A DNA stretch of 19,283 bases from an uncultured Clostridia bacterium (GTDB lineage Bacteria > Bacillota > Clostridia > Christensenellales > Borkfalkiaceae). Position 1 is the first letter of the stretch. Each line of letters opens with the position of its first letter. Both the position numbers and the translations under genes were made by a program. Under the pieces are notes generated by a model. The model worked only from the letters and a program-made list of their open reading frames with translations. It made no database searches and was not told where the DNA came from. Location of the stretch: NCBI GenBank assembly GCA_934249265.1, contig CAKQKQ010000030.1, forward strand, positions 1 through 19,283. Direction: 5' to 3'. Positions 6,679-15,273 of the stretch are shown piece after piece.

Positions 6679-6752
6679 TGGAGCGGGTGATGAGAATCGG
6701 ACTCACGCAACCAGCTTGGAAGGCTGGTGTTCTACCATTGAACTACACCCGC
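6679..6752 (-). tRNA. tRNA-Gly (anticodon TCC)
   Basis: Acceptor GCGGGTG (the 3' strand closes as CACCCGC), anticodon loop CTTCCAA giving TCC, D-loop AATGGTA, T-loop TCCGATT and encoded CCA. It is the first gene of the operon, about 20 bases downstream of the promoter -10. Confidence 0.95.
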
Positions 6753-6771
6753 GCTCACATAATGCTAACAT

Positions 6772-6800
6772 ATTATACCTAATATGTCGGTAATTGTCAA
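6772..6800 (-). promoter_or_regulatory. Consensus sigma-A promoter of the tRNA operon
   Basis: On the minus strand, TTGACA (6795-6800) and TATAAT (6772-6777) are separated by exactly 17 bases, a perfect match to consensus just upstream of tRNA-Gly. Such strength suits a stable-RNA operon. Confidence 0.92.
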
Positions 6801-6837
6801 ACGTTTTTATACTCTTTTCAAAAAATTTTTCAAGAAA

Positions 6838-7317
6838 TTATCTAAAAAACGTATCGTTTATCAATGCCGTCACTTTTCCGTCCGCCACCACTAAATAAGC
6901 GTAACTCTTTATGGGCGAATACTCTTTCAAACACCCGGGGTTGACCGTAATAATTCCGTCAATCGTCTCGACTTTTGCGATATGCGTATGCCCGTACAAA
7001 GCGACTTGGCAACCGAGTTCTCTGGCTCTATCGACAAGTCTGTTAAGTCCGCTTTTCACCCCGTAATTATGCCCGTGAGTATAAAAAATCTTCACGCCCT
7101 CGACTTCGAGCACACCTTCGGTATCGCAAGCAGAACAAAAATCGCAATTGCCCGCCACCCTATAAGTTTTGTTTCCGAAAAACGGCAAAAGCCCTTGCAT
7201 ATCGCTGCAATAATCCCCGAGATGAACGATAAAATCGGTCTCTCCCATAATTTCATACAATTTTTTAATATCCCGAACGTTTTTATGCGAATCGGACAAA
7301 ACGAGTAAAGTCTTCAT
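6838..7317 (-). CDS. YfcE/YsnB-type metallophosphoesterase
   Basis: A 159-residue calcineurin-like phosphoesterase of the compact YfcE/MJ0936 type, binding two metal ions to hydrolyse phosphodiesters; the physiological substrate is unknown. Metal-site motifs in order are SDSH (8-11), GDYC, GNCD, THGH and YGHTH, with an NPGC segment near the end. Its start codon overlaps the rdgB stop as ATGA, so translation is coupled. Bacillus subtilis has the same order (ysnA-ysnB), which supports orthology to YsnB. No clear terminator lies between its stop and the tRNA promoter, so some read-through into the tRNA operon is possible. Confidence 0.93.
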   Translation of the reverse strand: MKTLLVLSDSHKNVRDIKKLYEIMGETDFIVHLGDYCSDMQGLLPFFGNKTYRVAGNCDFCSACDTEGVLEVEGVKIFYTHGHNYGVKSGLNRLVDRARELGCQVALYGHTHIAKVETIDGIITVNPGCLKEYSPIKSYAYLVVADGKVTALINDTFFR

Positions 7318-7886
7318 AATTTTTTAAACAAATCGGTAAGCGCGCGAAACCTATGACTGACGCCGTTTTTCTCTTCGTCGCTGCACAAGCCGAACGGTTT
7401 TTGCAAATCGCTGCTGTAAAAAAGCGGGTCATAACCAAAGCCGCCGTCGCCCTCTTCCTTATATAATATACTGCCCTCGGTCTCCCCGTAACCGCTGATA
7501 ATTTCGCCGCTCGTCTTGTATAAAACCACGCTGCAGCAAAACTTCGCTTTTCTATCAAGAACCTCGTCAAGAGCGTTTAAAAGTTTTTGGTTGTTGACTT
7601 TAGCCGTTGCGCCGACACCCGAATATCTCGCGCTGAAAATCCCCGGTGCACCGCCGAGAGCCTCTACGCAAAGCCCGCTGTCGTCCGCCAAAGCGTCCTC
7701 ACCCAAAGCCTCGCTTACGGTTTTAGCCTTAATCAAAGCGTTTTCGTAGAAACTGTTGCCGTTTTCCTCGATTTCGCCCGAAAAACCAGCCTCGGTCATA
7801 CCGATAATTTCGTATTTTCCGTCGAGAATTTCTTTAATTTCTTTCAACTTTCCTTTATTACCCGAAGCGACAATCAACTTTTTCAT
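7314..7886 (-). CDS. rdgB: Non-canonical purine NTP pyrophosphatase (XTP/dITP diphosphatase)
   Basis: A house-cleaning enzyme of the HAM1/RdgB family that hydrolyses dITP, ITP and XTP to monophosphates, keeping deaminated bases out of nucleic acid. The 190-residue length is normal. Motifs include the N-terminal SGNKGKLKEI (8-17), ALADDSGLCVEALGGAPG (the metal and substrate site), GFGYDPLFY and the C-terminal SHRFRAL, where relatives usually have SHRGRAL. The start is preceded by an AGAGG site and a good promoter at 7904-7932. It is the first gene of a two-gene operon. Confidence 0.96.
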   Translation of the reverse strand: MKKLIVASGNKGKLKEIKEILDGKYEIIGMTEAGFSGEIEENGNSFYENALIKAKTVSEALGEDALADDSGLCVEALGGAPGIFSARYSGVGATAKVNNQKLLNALDEVLDRKAKFCCSVVLYKTSGEIISGYGETEGSILYKEEGDGGFGYDPLFYSSDLQKPFGLCSDEEKNGVSHRFRALTDLFKKL

Positions 7887-7903
7887 ATTCTACCTCTAAA
7901 ATT

Positions 7904-7932
7904 ATTATAACATTTTTTATTTTTAAAGTAAA
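7904..7932 (-). promoter_or_regulatory. Promoter of the rdgB operon
   Basis: Minus-strand TTTACT (7927-7932), a 17-base spacer and TATAAT (7904-7909), about 18 bases upstream of the rdgB start codon. The -10 is perfect and the -35 matches 4 of 6. The rest of 7933-8028 shows no gene. Confidence 0.75.
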
Positions 7933-8028
7933 GCGAACGCAATAAAAGTAACATGTTGGAAAATTTTAAAGCAAAATCAACGCAATATCGCGCCTAAAAT
8001 ATTATTAAAGACCGCAGTTTTTCACATC

Positions 8029-8070
8029 AAAAAAGCGTGTTTTACTGCACACGTATGCAGTAAAACACGC
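8029..8070 (-). terminator. Rho-independent terminator after the lipase-LRR gene
   Basis: A perfect 15-bp stem (8035-8049 with 8056-8070) around a 6-base loop is followed on the minus strand by six T residues. It lies 39 bases after the stop of the gene ending at 8109. The loop carries ACGTA, a signature shared with hairpins at 13690 and 15274. Confidence 0.9.
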
Positions 8071-8108
8071 CAAACTATTGTTTTTGTACTATTTACTTAT
8101 TGATTGCT

Positions 8109-11100
8109 TTATCCGTTCCAAATAACAGGGCTTGATGTTACTTCATCTTCCGCATCAACACACAAATAGGCATTTATACTGAGGTTTGAATTATACCAAT
8201 CGTCATCATATTTTCCAGAGGCTGTATACAATAAATAAAAATACTTATAATACATTGTCCCCGATTCATTTGTTGTCCAACCGGATGATAAATCAATAGG
8301 TATATAGAATTGGAAATGATATATATGATGGGTTGCTACTTTTTTATATGGAACATGTACTACCTTCATACTCCAAAGTTCTTTTCCGTTTTTTGAATCA
8401 TATTTATCATAAAGCATTAAATGTTGGTTTCCGTCGTCTCCTTCCCAAATTTCCAAGTCTATTACAAATTTGATGTATTTATACTCATTTCCTTCGGGAT
8501 ATGAATTTTTATCGATAAATATGTCTATATCGTCATAATGTTGTTTCCATTTTCCGCTATCTGTTATTTTAACAGCAGTACTTCTTGATGTTCCACAATT
8601 AAAACTATCCCACTTGACGTACACGTCAAAAATACCCACAGCATCTGCCGGAATCTCCGTTATCGGCGTTTCAAATTTACAATCAAGGAAAAATCCTTTA
8701 AATATATCAAAATGATAATTAATTGGATTTTGAAGAGCCGTAACTTCTCCACATCTGTATTTATACGTCGGATAAACAGTCGAATAACGATCATACACTT
8801 TTGGATTATGATAATTAATTCTATAAAAATTACCTTCCCATAAAGCGTCCAACGTAACGTCGGAATTTCCGATCATATAACCTTTACCGAAATTACCCGT
8901 ACTATACGTTTCATCAATTACTTCCCATCTGTCCCACGTTCCGTGATAACCGTTTTTTAACGGGGTCGGCAATTGAATGACTTCACCTTCTATTCCCGTC
9001 ATGGTTTCATTTGCTTCGCCGTTGTTCTTGTTAAACGTAATCGTATAGACTTTTGCCCATTTAGCGTAAAGAACGATATCTCCCGTACAGCCTTGAATTA
9101 TCTGTTTAATCACGCTGCTATTGAAGTTTTCGTCCAAATACCAGCCCATAAACCTATAACCATCGGCTCTTGTCGGGTTTTTAAGGATTATTGTGTCCGT
9201 CGTTTCGGTATAACTCAAAGGATTACCCTCTCCGCTATAAACGCCGCTCTCAATGTTGTTATAGACGATTTCAAAAGTATCTCCCGCGCTTATAGGCGTT
9301 TCGCTCCACTTTGCATAAAGCGTAACTCCATCGACAAGACTTGTCCATACCATACCGATAGAAACTTTGCTTTCAACATTGAAATCGCTGCTTGTATACC
9401 AACCGTCGAAAAATCTACCGATGACTGCGGGTTGCGGCAATTCTTCAACGTACGCGCCGTACGTAAGAGTTGTGCTCGTCTCGTCCATAGTTCCGCCGTT
9501 TAAGTTAAACGTAACGGAAGTATCGTGCGTTGACAACTTGTCTGCATACGCTTGCCACAACACATTGCTTGTGTATTTTTCATACGATTGCGCGGGTACG
9601 TATATTTTCAAATTTTCGGAAGTTCCGTCAAAAGTTTTGCTGCCGACGTAAACCATATCGTTGCCCGTGCTTATTATGACTTTCTCCAAGTTTTGACAAC
9701 CGTAAAACGCTTTATTTGCAATTCCCACCAAATTGTATCCAAACACGATTTCTTCCAATTTAGTGCAGTTTTCAAATGTTCCCTCTTCTATGGCAATCAA
9801 ATTATCGGATAAAGTTACTTTTTCGAGATTTGTACAACCCGAAAATACGCTTTTCCCTAACTTACTCACGTTATCCGGAAGTTTTATTTCAACAAGGCTT
9901 GTACAGTTTGCGAAAGCGTCGTCTTTAATTTCCGTAAGGTTTTCATACAAAACGACGTTTGTCAATTTGCTACAGCCGGAAAATGCTCCCGCGCCTATAT
10001 ATTCAAGGTCGGTTTTGCCCGTAAAACTCACCATTTCATCGCAGTTTGCGCAAGCATAATCGCCGATTCCTTTAATATCGTCGGGTATAACGCTGTTATT
10101 GCAAGCGAGCAACAAAACTTTTCCCGTTTTTGTCATTAAGCAATTGCCTTCGACTTTATACGCGTTATTGCTTGCCGACACGGTAATACTTTCAATACCT
10201 TTACACCCATAGAACGCGCCCGCATCAATATTGGTTAAATTTTGCGGAATATATATGCTCGTTAAATTTTCACAATCCGAAAAAGCGAATTCGGATAAAG
10301 TCGTTACTCCGCTACCGAAATTAATACCCGTAAGTTTTTTACACCCAATAAACGTTCCGTTTATTCCCGTTATCGCATTAGGAATAGTTATTGTTCCTGT
10401 CATATTTTTGCAATAAGCAAAAGCAAAATCCCCCAAAGTATTCAGACCGGAATTTAAAGTTATTCCACTTAAGTAGTAACAGTTATAAAATGCAAAATTA
10501 CCTATTTCGGTTACTTGTTCAATACCGTTCACGCTTGTAAGACTTGTACACTCGCTAAACGCGCCACCGCCTATTGACGTAACCGTTGTAGGAAGAGTTA
10601 TACTTGTCAATTCTTTACATTCCGAAAACATTCCGTCAGAAATTTTTGTAAGTTTTGACGGCAACGTTGCAGAAGTTAATTGAATACATTCCGCAAACGC
10701 TCCCTCACCTATTTCTACGTCGGTCGACTGATTTCTAATATTAATATTCGTTAAAGAGCGATTTTCTCTAAATGCGTTTTCGCCTATCTTATTAATACTT
10801 GCGGGAATTTCAAGAGTTTTAATATTGCTCCAATAATCAAACACTCCGTAATATGCATTATCTCCTATTTCAGTTACCGTTTTACCGTCTATCGATGATG
10901 GCACCGTATAACTTGTGTTTGTTGTATCGTCGAACAATTCTTTACTTACTCTCGTAATCTTTATTGTTCCGTCTTCTTTCTCTTCATATGAAATACCGTT
11001 TTTATAGTCGCCGAGCGCACTCATTACTTTATTTAATATCTTTTCGTCTCTCGGTTCGAGATTATGTACTACCGGAACATTATATGCCGCTAATTTCGTA

Positions 11101-12482
11101 AAGTTAATATTTTCATTTTCGGTAAATTTTCTTGTTTCTTTTACAAACCCTTTGAATCCCGTAGCCAATTGTGAAGATAAATTTACAAGGGTATCGTTTG
11201 CAAAACTTACAAAACTCGAGTCATAAAACAATTCGTTTATTAAAATATTAAAAAGCGCAACAATTTTCGATTCGGGGAAAATTTGTCTCAAAGCCATTAT
11301 TTGAAATCTCGTTATTACTGCTTTTGCCAAACCCATTGATAAATCGGAAACTACTTTTAGTACCTTTATTGCTGCTATTGCCGGATCTACAAGATGTAAA
11401 TATTTAGAAGGAATCTGTCCCGTTAAATCACTATGTAAAATATTTGAGAAAAAACTTAACGAACTATATCCGCCTATCGCCACTGCGTTGATATTTTTAT
11501 ATAATTCATAATCATTGTTCCATCGCATTTTGTATGTACTATATACTTCCGAGTCAACAATATCGTATAATGCGTCTTTATTATCCCCCGTATACTTTTC
11601 TCCGAACAATAAAGCCGTAGTCGACCCATTGTACGGAGTGCCCATACTTATAAGGTTGTCCACCATGTCGGGGTGGTCAAGCGCGTACTGTAAATTAGTT
11701 ATTCCCCCTCTGCTATGCCCTATCAAATTATATTTCGGCAAAACGTTCATTTTTTCTTTATATTGTTTCGCAATTCTGCTCAATAAATAATTGAACTGAA
11801 AATACACGTTGTCGTTTGAATCACAATTAATGCACGAATTAAACAACACGAGAAGATGCTTGTTCTCATTGAAATTATCAAACAAATTTTGCACTTCCGT
11901 ATTTTTATTATACTCATTAAAAATATTGTTTGTATACGCATAATTTGTTTGCGTAGTCAAATCATATAAGTGAAAATTATATGATTTACTATACTTATCG
12001 TCAAATTGAACAGTCTCATCCTTGTTTTTTTTCTCGAATTCGCCCAAAACAACTACTAAATCACTTTTATATTTTTGCCAATACTTATATATAATTGATT
12101 CTTTTGTAGGTGCAAATCCACTATAATAACCATTAATTATATTTGTCCACGTACTTGCGTTCGCCCCATACCCGTGCGTAAGCACGGTAATTTGCGATTT
12201 ATTGGCGACTTGATTGCTGTTTTTTTGCGTCAAATCGTATGAAACGTGTTGTTGCGGTGTTCCATATTTTCCATTTGAATTTTGTTCGCTTTTTAGATTC
12301 GACACGTCTTGCAAATCTATACTGTCTGCAACAATATTATAAGTATTTGTTTCATTAAAAAGCATTACAAGCGGATCTTCATCTTCCGCTTGTACGCCCT
12401 TTATTCCAACCGCACAGATTGAAAAAACAAATAAGCAAATAAAAACAAAACTTAAAACTTTCTTTAAAGATAACCTTTTCAT
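8109..12482 (-). CDS. Secreted lipase-like hydrolase fused to LRR_5 and InlB-type repeats
   Basis: A 1457-residue exported protein. Residues 1-32 are a Sec signal peptide ending near VQA-ED. Residues about 90-480 form an alpha/beta hydrolase: TVLTHGYGA (oxyanion-type strand), the nucleophile elbow GHSRG with S257, MGTPYNGS as in lipases, and a plausible catalytic His at 473 (PVVHNLEPRD). About 515-965 are BspA-type LRR_5 repeats (the I..GAF..C..L pattern). About 989-1294 hold four InlB/Listeria-Bacteroides-type repeats ending in YAKW-like motifs. Residues 1295-1457 are unrecognised. No sortase motif or terminal membrane helix is seen. The start follows a strong GGGAGAAGG site. It lies 36 bases after the lipoprotein gene, probably in one transcript. 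I infer a cell-surface or secreted esterase using repeats to bind host or polymer; the substrate is unknown. Confidence 0.9.
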   Translation of the reverse strand: MKRLSLKKVLSFVFICLFVFSICAVGIKGVQAEDEDPLVMLFNETNTYNIVADSIDLQDVSNLKSEQNSNGKYGTPQQHVSYDLTQKNSNQVANKSQITVLTHGYGANASTWTNIINGYYSGFAPTKESIIYKYWQKYKSDLVVVLGEFEKKNKDETVQFDDKYSKSYNFHLYDLTTQTNYAYTNNIFNEYNKNTEVQNLFDNFNENKHLLVLFNSCINCDSNDNVYFQFNYLLSRIAKQYKEKMNVLPKYNLIGHSRGGITNLQYALDHPDMVDNLISMGTPYNGSTTALLFGEKYTGDNKDALYDIVDSEVYSTYKMRWNNDYELYKNINAVAIGGYSSLSFFSNILHSDLTGQIPSKYLHLVDPAIAAIKVLKVVSDLSMGLAKAVITRFQIMALRQIFPESKIVALFNILINELFYDSSFVSFANDTLVNLSSQLATGFKGFVKETRKFTENENINFTKLAAYNVPVVHNLEPRDEKILNKVMSALGDYKNGISYEEKEDGTIKITRVSKELFDDTTNTSYTVPSSIDGKTVTEIGDNAYYGVFDYWSNIKTLEIPASINKIGENAFRENRSLTNINIRNQSTDVEIGEGAFAECIQLTSATLPSKLTKISDGMFSECKELTSITLPTTVTSIGGGAFSECTSLTSVNGIEQVTEIGNFAFYNCYYLSGITLNSGLNTLGDFAFAYCKNMTGTITIPNAITGINGTFIGCKKLTGINFGSGVTTLSEFAFSDCENLTSIYIPQNLTNIDAGAFYGCKGIESITVSASNNAYKVEGNCLMTKTGKVLLLACNNSVIPDDIKGIGDYACANCDEMVSFTGKTDLEYIGAGAFSGCSKLTNVVLYENLTEIKDDAFANCTSLVEIKLPDNVSKLGKSVFSGCTNLEKVTLSDNLIAIEEGTFENCTKLEEIVFGYNLVGIANKAFYGCQNLEKVIISTGNDMVYVGSKTFDGTSENLKIYVPAQSYEKYTSNVLWQAYADKLSTHDTSVTFNLNGGTMDETSTTLTYGAYVEELPQPAVIGRFFDGWYTSSDFNVESKVSIGMVWTSLVDGVTLYAKWSETPISAGDTFEIVYNNIESGVYSGEGNPLSYTETTDTIILKNPTRADGYRFMGWYLDENFNSSVIKQIIQGCTGDIVLYAKWAKVYTITFNKNNGEANETMTGIEGEVIQLPTPLKNGYHGTWDRWEVIDETYSTGNFGKGYMIGNSDVTLDALWEGNFYRINYHNPKVYDRYSTVYPTYKYRCGEVTALQNPINYHFDIFKGFFLDCKFETPITEIPADAVGIFDVYVKWDSFNCGTSRSTAVKITDSGKWKQHYDDIDIFIDKNSYPEGNEYKYIKFVIDLEIWEGDDGNQHLMLYDKYDSKNGKELWSMKVVHVPYKKVATHHIYHFQFYIPIDLSSGWTTNESGTMYYKYFYLLYTASGKYDDDWYNSNLSINAYLCVDAEDEVTSSPVIWNG

Positions 12483-12518
12483 AACCCTTCTCCCTTTTCA
12501 TATATTTTTATTTTTTAA

Positions 12519-13328
12519 TTATCCTTCGTTTTGTATCCACTTTGCGTATAAATATGTCACGTAATCGTCGGGATAAATATCTCCCTTTTCTAATACTGGT
12601 TTATTGAAAACCGTATTAAAATCAAATTTATTTTCGCACTCCTCTTCCGTATACCAACCTCCAAATGTATATCCTTCTCTTTCCGGTGTGTCCGGTATCA
12701 CTTCGACCTTTTCTCCGTTATCTATGTCATCTATCCAAAAGTAACCTTCATTAGGAGATTCATTATAATTATATAGCAGTTGTAAATTAGCAAGTTTTCT
12801 TATCCCTCCAACTATGTTTTCATCCTGTCCTTGTTTTTTTATTTTTTCTTTATATATATCACAATTATAATAATATACTAAATTATCATTATCATAGTTT
12901 TCGCTTATTTCAGCATCTATATTTAGAATTACTTTTTTTAAATTGATACATTTCGGAGATAATCTAAGTTTTGGAGTCGATCTAGGGATTGTCGAATATT
13001 GACGCGTATATTCTATATAAAATTTTTCCATTTCTCCTTCAAAAAGAGCACTACGGGAGCCAGCCCACTCTGCAATATCTTCTATATAATAATAACGCCC
13101 ATCTATTTCCTTTGGTAAAATTATTTCCTTCTTTTTTTTCCCTACTTCGGACAACCCAAGAACTAAATACCAAGCATCTGGTTCATTTTCATATAGTTTA
13201 TTTTTAAACGTCACTCTAAAATCTCCAATTTCTAATTCTTTCGGATTAGTTTCAAAGCACCCGCATAGACTAAAGGTCGTCACCGTCACTAAAACTAAAC
13301 AAATAGATTTAATTAAAAAATTTTTCAT
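12519..13328 (-). CDS. Lipoprotein with one C-terminal InlB-type repeat
   Basis: A 269-residue protein with a lipoprotein signal peptide: positive start, hydrophobic core and lipobox LCGC with C24 as the acylated cysteine. The middle is not recognised. Residues from about 215 form one InlB-type repeat (REGYTFGGWYTEEEC, ending YLYAKW), matching the repeats of the downstream hydrolase. The start is supported by AAAGGAA seven bases upstream. Being upstream of the hydrolase gene with a 36-base gap, it is likely co-transcribed and could anchor or assist that protein at the membrane; this is inference. Confidence 0.88.
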   Translation of the reverse strand: MKNFLIKSICLVLVTVTTFSLCGCFETNPKELEIGDFRVTFKNKLYENEPDAWYLVLGLSEVGKKKKEIILPKEIDGRYYYIEDIAEWAGSRSALFEGEMEKFYIEYTRQYSTIPRSTPKLRLSPKCINLKKVILNIDAEISENYDNDNLVYYYNCDIYKEKIKKQGQDENIVGGIRKLANLQLLYNYNESPNEGYFWIDDIDNGEKVEVIPDTPEREGYTFGGWYTEEECENKFDFNTVFNKPVLEKGDIYPDDYVTYLYAKWIQNEG

Positions 13329-13456
13329 ACATTTCCTTTTATTTTTTCTATTAAATTCTCTTTTTCTTATGTCTTTTTAAATTTTTCTTTTATAAATTGT
13401 TTTAATTTCTTCTTAAATTTTTTATGTAATTTTTCTCTATTTCTCGCGTGCCTTTT

Positions 13457-13529
13457 TGCAAGTCAAGTTTTATTAAATTTACCGACTTGCATGACTAATT
13501 AAATCATAATTTAATACTCCCTCATTATA
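13457..13529 (-). promoter_or_regulatory. Upstream region of the lipoprotein gene: -10 candidate and inverted repeat
   Basis: On the minus strand a TATAAT at 13524-13529 lacks a convincing -35. Downstream of it is a perfect 8-bp inverted repeat TGCAAGTC/GACTTGCA (13457-13464, 13484-13491) with a 19-base gap, a possible operator or leader hairpin. The region from here to the gene start at 13328 is strongly purine-rich on the coding strand and has no gene. Confidence 0.35.
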
Positions 13530-13689
13530 TTTATATTTCAACTTCAAAAAAACCGTTTCGGGTTTCCTCTGTTGCAATTTTAATATAACATAATTCATTT
13601 TAATTTTCAATACATTTTCCAAAATTTTCCACCCCAAAATTTTATGTTTTTGTGTAAAATTTTGTCGAATTTTGTTTGTCTTTCATAAC

Positions 13690-13735
13690 AAAAAGCACGT
13701 TTTACCGCATACGTATGTTGTAAACCGTGCCTTTT
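13690..13735 (-). terminator. Degenerate terminator related to the one at 8029
   Basis: GCACG-TTTAC pairs with GTAAA-CGTGC with one mismatch, around a CATACGTATG loop, with T runs on both sides. Sequence and loop resemble the terminator at 8029-8070. It lies downstream of the gene remnant at 13787-13902, exactly where the terminator of a second copy of the lipase-LRR gene would be. Confidence 0.6.
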
Positions 13736-13786
13736 TCACATTTGCGAATTTTGTCGAATTTGTTTTTAAAAATTTTTCATTTTTAT

Positions 13787-13902
13787 TCATCTTTTATCTA
13801 TCCCGCTCATAAAAACAAAACTTACAATTTTCTTTAAAGATAATTTTTTCATAACCCTTCTCCCTTTTCATATATTTTTATTTTTTAATTATCCTTCGTT
13901 TT
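13787..13902 (-). pseudogene. Remnant of a duplicated lipoprotein/lipase-LRR gene junction
   Basis: Bases 13811-13902 match 12441-12532 with four mismatches, the 50 bases upstream of the start codon being identical. The copy includes the last codons and stop of the lipoprotein gene, the intergenic leader with its ribosome site, and the start of the hydrolase signal peptide (MKKLSLKKIVSFVF). It then diverges and ends after 21 codons at 13787. The rest of the gene is gone, so this is a deletion scar of a former tandem copy. Confidence 0.85.
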
Positions 13903-13909
13903 CATACGC

Positions 13910-13949
13910 AAAAAGCGGGCTTTGGGGATACTCCCAAAGCCCGCTTTTT
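13910..13949 (-). terminator. Terminator of tRNA-Val
   Basis: A perfect 17-bp stem AAAAAGCGGGCTTTGGG / CCCAAAGCCCGCTTTTT with a 6-base loop, 9 bases downstream of the tRNA CCA end. T runs on both strands make it potentially bidirectional. Confidence 0.9.
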
Positions 13950-13958
13950 ATATTAAAT

Positions 13959-14035
13959 TGGTGGGGACAACAGGGCTCGAACCTGTGACCTCATGCATGT
14001 GAAGCATGCGCTCTAACCAACTGAGCTATGCCCCC
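13959..14035 (-). tRNA. tRNA-Val (anticodon CAC)
   Basis: Minus-strand cloverleaf: acceptor GGGGGCA/TGTCCCC, D-arm GCTC/GAGC, anticodon stem CATGC/GCATG with loop TTCACAT giving CAC (reads GUG), T-loop TTCGAGC, discriminator A and encoded CCA. It is a single-gene unit with its own promoter and terminator. Confidence 0.94.
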
Positions 14036-14132
14036 GTTTGTATCACTTACATTAATAAAATCTCGCCGAAAATCAACGACTGCACTTTCAAGTTGCGCCC
14101 TTTTATCGCCGCATGACTTTATCAATATATTA

Positions 14133-14161
14133 ATAGTAATACAATACCGACAAAATGTCAA
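14133..14161 (-). promoter_or_regulatory. Promoter of tRNA-Val
   Basis: TTGACA (14156-14161), a 17-base spacer and TACTAT (14133-14138) on the minus strand. Transcription would start near 14126, leaving a 5' leader of about 90 bases before the tRNA, which is long for a tRNA unit. Confidence 0.75.
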
Positions 14162-14532
14162 TTCATTATCGATAATTTTAAAAAATTTAATAAGTTTTTG
14201 CAAAAATTCAGCAGTTGAGTTTTGCGGTTTTTCGACAAAATCAACGCTCTACACCGATAAATCTAATCTCTACTGTGCAAACAATTTCACCGAAAATTTA
14301 CCGTTTTCGTCTACCCTCACCGACAAATTAAATTCCAACCGAGCAAACACCCTCCGCCGTTTATCAGTCTTCAATTCATGCACATATAAATAAAATTTTA
14401 CACAATTGAACGTTGTTTTGAATAATTTTATCGGCAAAAATTTACACACAGTGCACACGTTACAGCGCGCATAAAATTTTTGCAAAAAAACCGTCGTTTA
14501 CTTTTATAAAAGTAAATTAAATCGGCAATTTG
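14162..14532. other. Gene-free AT-rich interval
   Basis: I see no supported gene, RNA or clear hairpin here. Short frames on both strands lack ribosome binding sites. One minus-strand frame ending at 14270 (…LSVRVDENGKFSVKLFAQ) looks slightly protein-like but has no credible start. Confidence 0.5.
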
Positions 14533-15075
14533 TTATGCGTTAAACTTATCGTAAGTTTTTCCGTCGAGGGTTTTCCACTCGAACACTCCGTCCGTAAGCG
14601 TCATATACGAATGGTCAGAACCGCCCTTTGGTATAGACACCGAGCCGGGGTTCATATAGACGTATGAGTCGGTTTGTTTGCATACCGGCACGTGCGTGTG
14701 ACCGTGCAAAAGTATATCACCATTATTTAATGCGGGCAATTTTTCTTCGTTGTAAATATGCCCGTGAGTCGCAAACACAGTGCGCCCATTGACAAACAGC
14801 AAGCAATAATCCGCCATAATCGGGAAAGGCAAAACCATTTGGTCAACTTCGCAGTCGCAATTTCCCCTTACACACAAAATTTTACCCTTAATGCCGTTGA
14901 GCATTTCGATAACCTTTTTCGGTTCGTACCCGTCGGGAAGCGGATTACGAGGTCCGTGATATAAAACATCTCCCAAAATAAGCATTTTGTCCGCTTTTTC
15001 TCTATTGAACGCGTCTAAAAGTTGAGCGCAGTATTGCGCCGAACCATGTATATCGGAAGCAATTAAAATTTTCAT
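14533..15075 (-). CDS. yfcE: Phosphodiesterase YfcE
   Basis: A 180-residue metallophosphoesterase very close in layout to Escherichia coli YfcE, a Mn-dependent phosphodiesterase active on model substrates. Motifs in order are ASDIHGS (6-12), ILGDVLYHGPRN, VRGNCDCEVDQM, THGHIY, HGHTHVPV and the signature NPGSVSIPKGG. These give all expected metal ligands. The start has a GAGGTG site and a promoter at 15122-15150, so it is a single-gene unit. The window has a second, more distant relative at 6838-7317 of the shorter YsnB type. Confidence 0.95.
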   Translation of the reverse strand: MKILIASDIHGSAQYCAQLLDAFNREKADKMLILGDVLYHGPRNPLPDGYEPKKVIEMLNGIKGKILCVRGNCDCEVDQMVLPFPIMADYCLLFVNGRTVFATHGHIYNEEKLPALNNGDILLHGHTHVPVCKQTDSYVYMNPGSVSIPKGGSDHSYMTLTDGVFEWKTLDGKTYDKFNA

Positions 15076-15121
15076 AAAACACCTCTTAATCTATTAAAGT
15101 ATGTCGTTTTTAATTTATTAA

Positions 15122-15150
15122 AGTATAACACAACTTTATTGAAAAATCAA
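15122..15150 (-). promoter_or_regulatory. Promoter of yfcE
   Basis: Minus-strand TTGATT (15145-15150), a 17-base spacer and TATACT (15122-15127), about 47 bases upstream of the start codon. A TATTAAAGTAT motif occurs twice (around 15099 and 15117), once over the -10. Confidence 0.72.
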
Positions 15151-15273
15151 AACTTATTTAGCGATTTCTCGCCTTTACACCGAAAGCCGATTTCAATTAT
15201 CAATTTCAAATTGCGTGTTTCAACCACGCGTTTTAGCCACCCATTTTTATTAATTTTTTGCAATAATTATCAT

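Noticed and set aside
6316..6793. Reading frames over the tRNA cluster (such as GWQDLNLRMRESKSRALPLG)
   Set aside because: They are reading frames across tRNA genes on either strand, a well-known source of false proteins.
8973..10416. Plus-strand frames of 61-176 residues
   Set aside because: Antisense to the repeat region of the hydrolase; LRR and InlB codon patterns leave long open antisense frames.
14028..14393. 121-residue plus-strand frame
   Set aside because: Begins inside tRNA-Val on the opposite strand, covers its promoter, and has no ribosome site or family resemblance.
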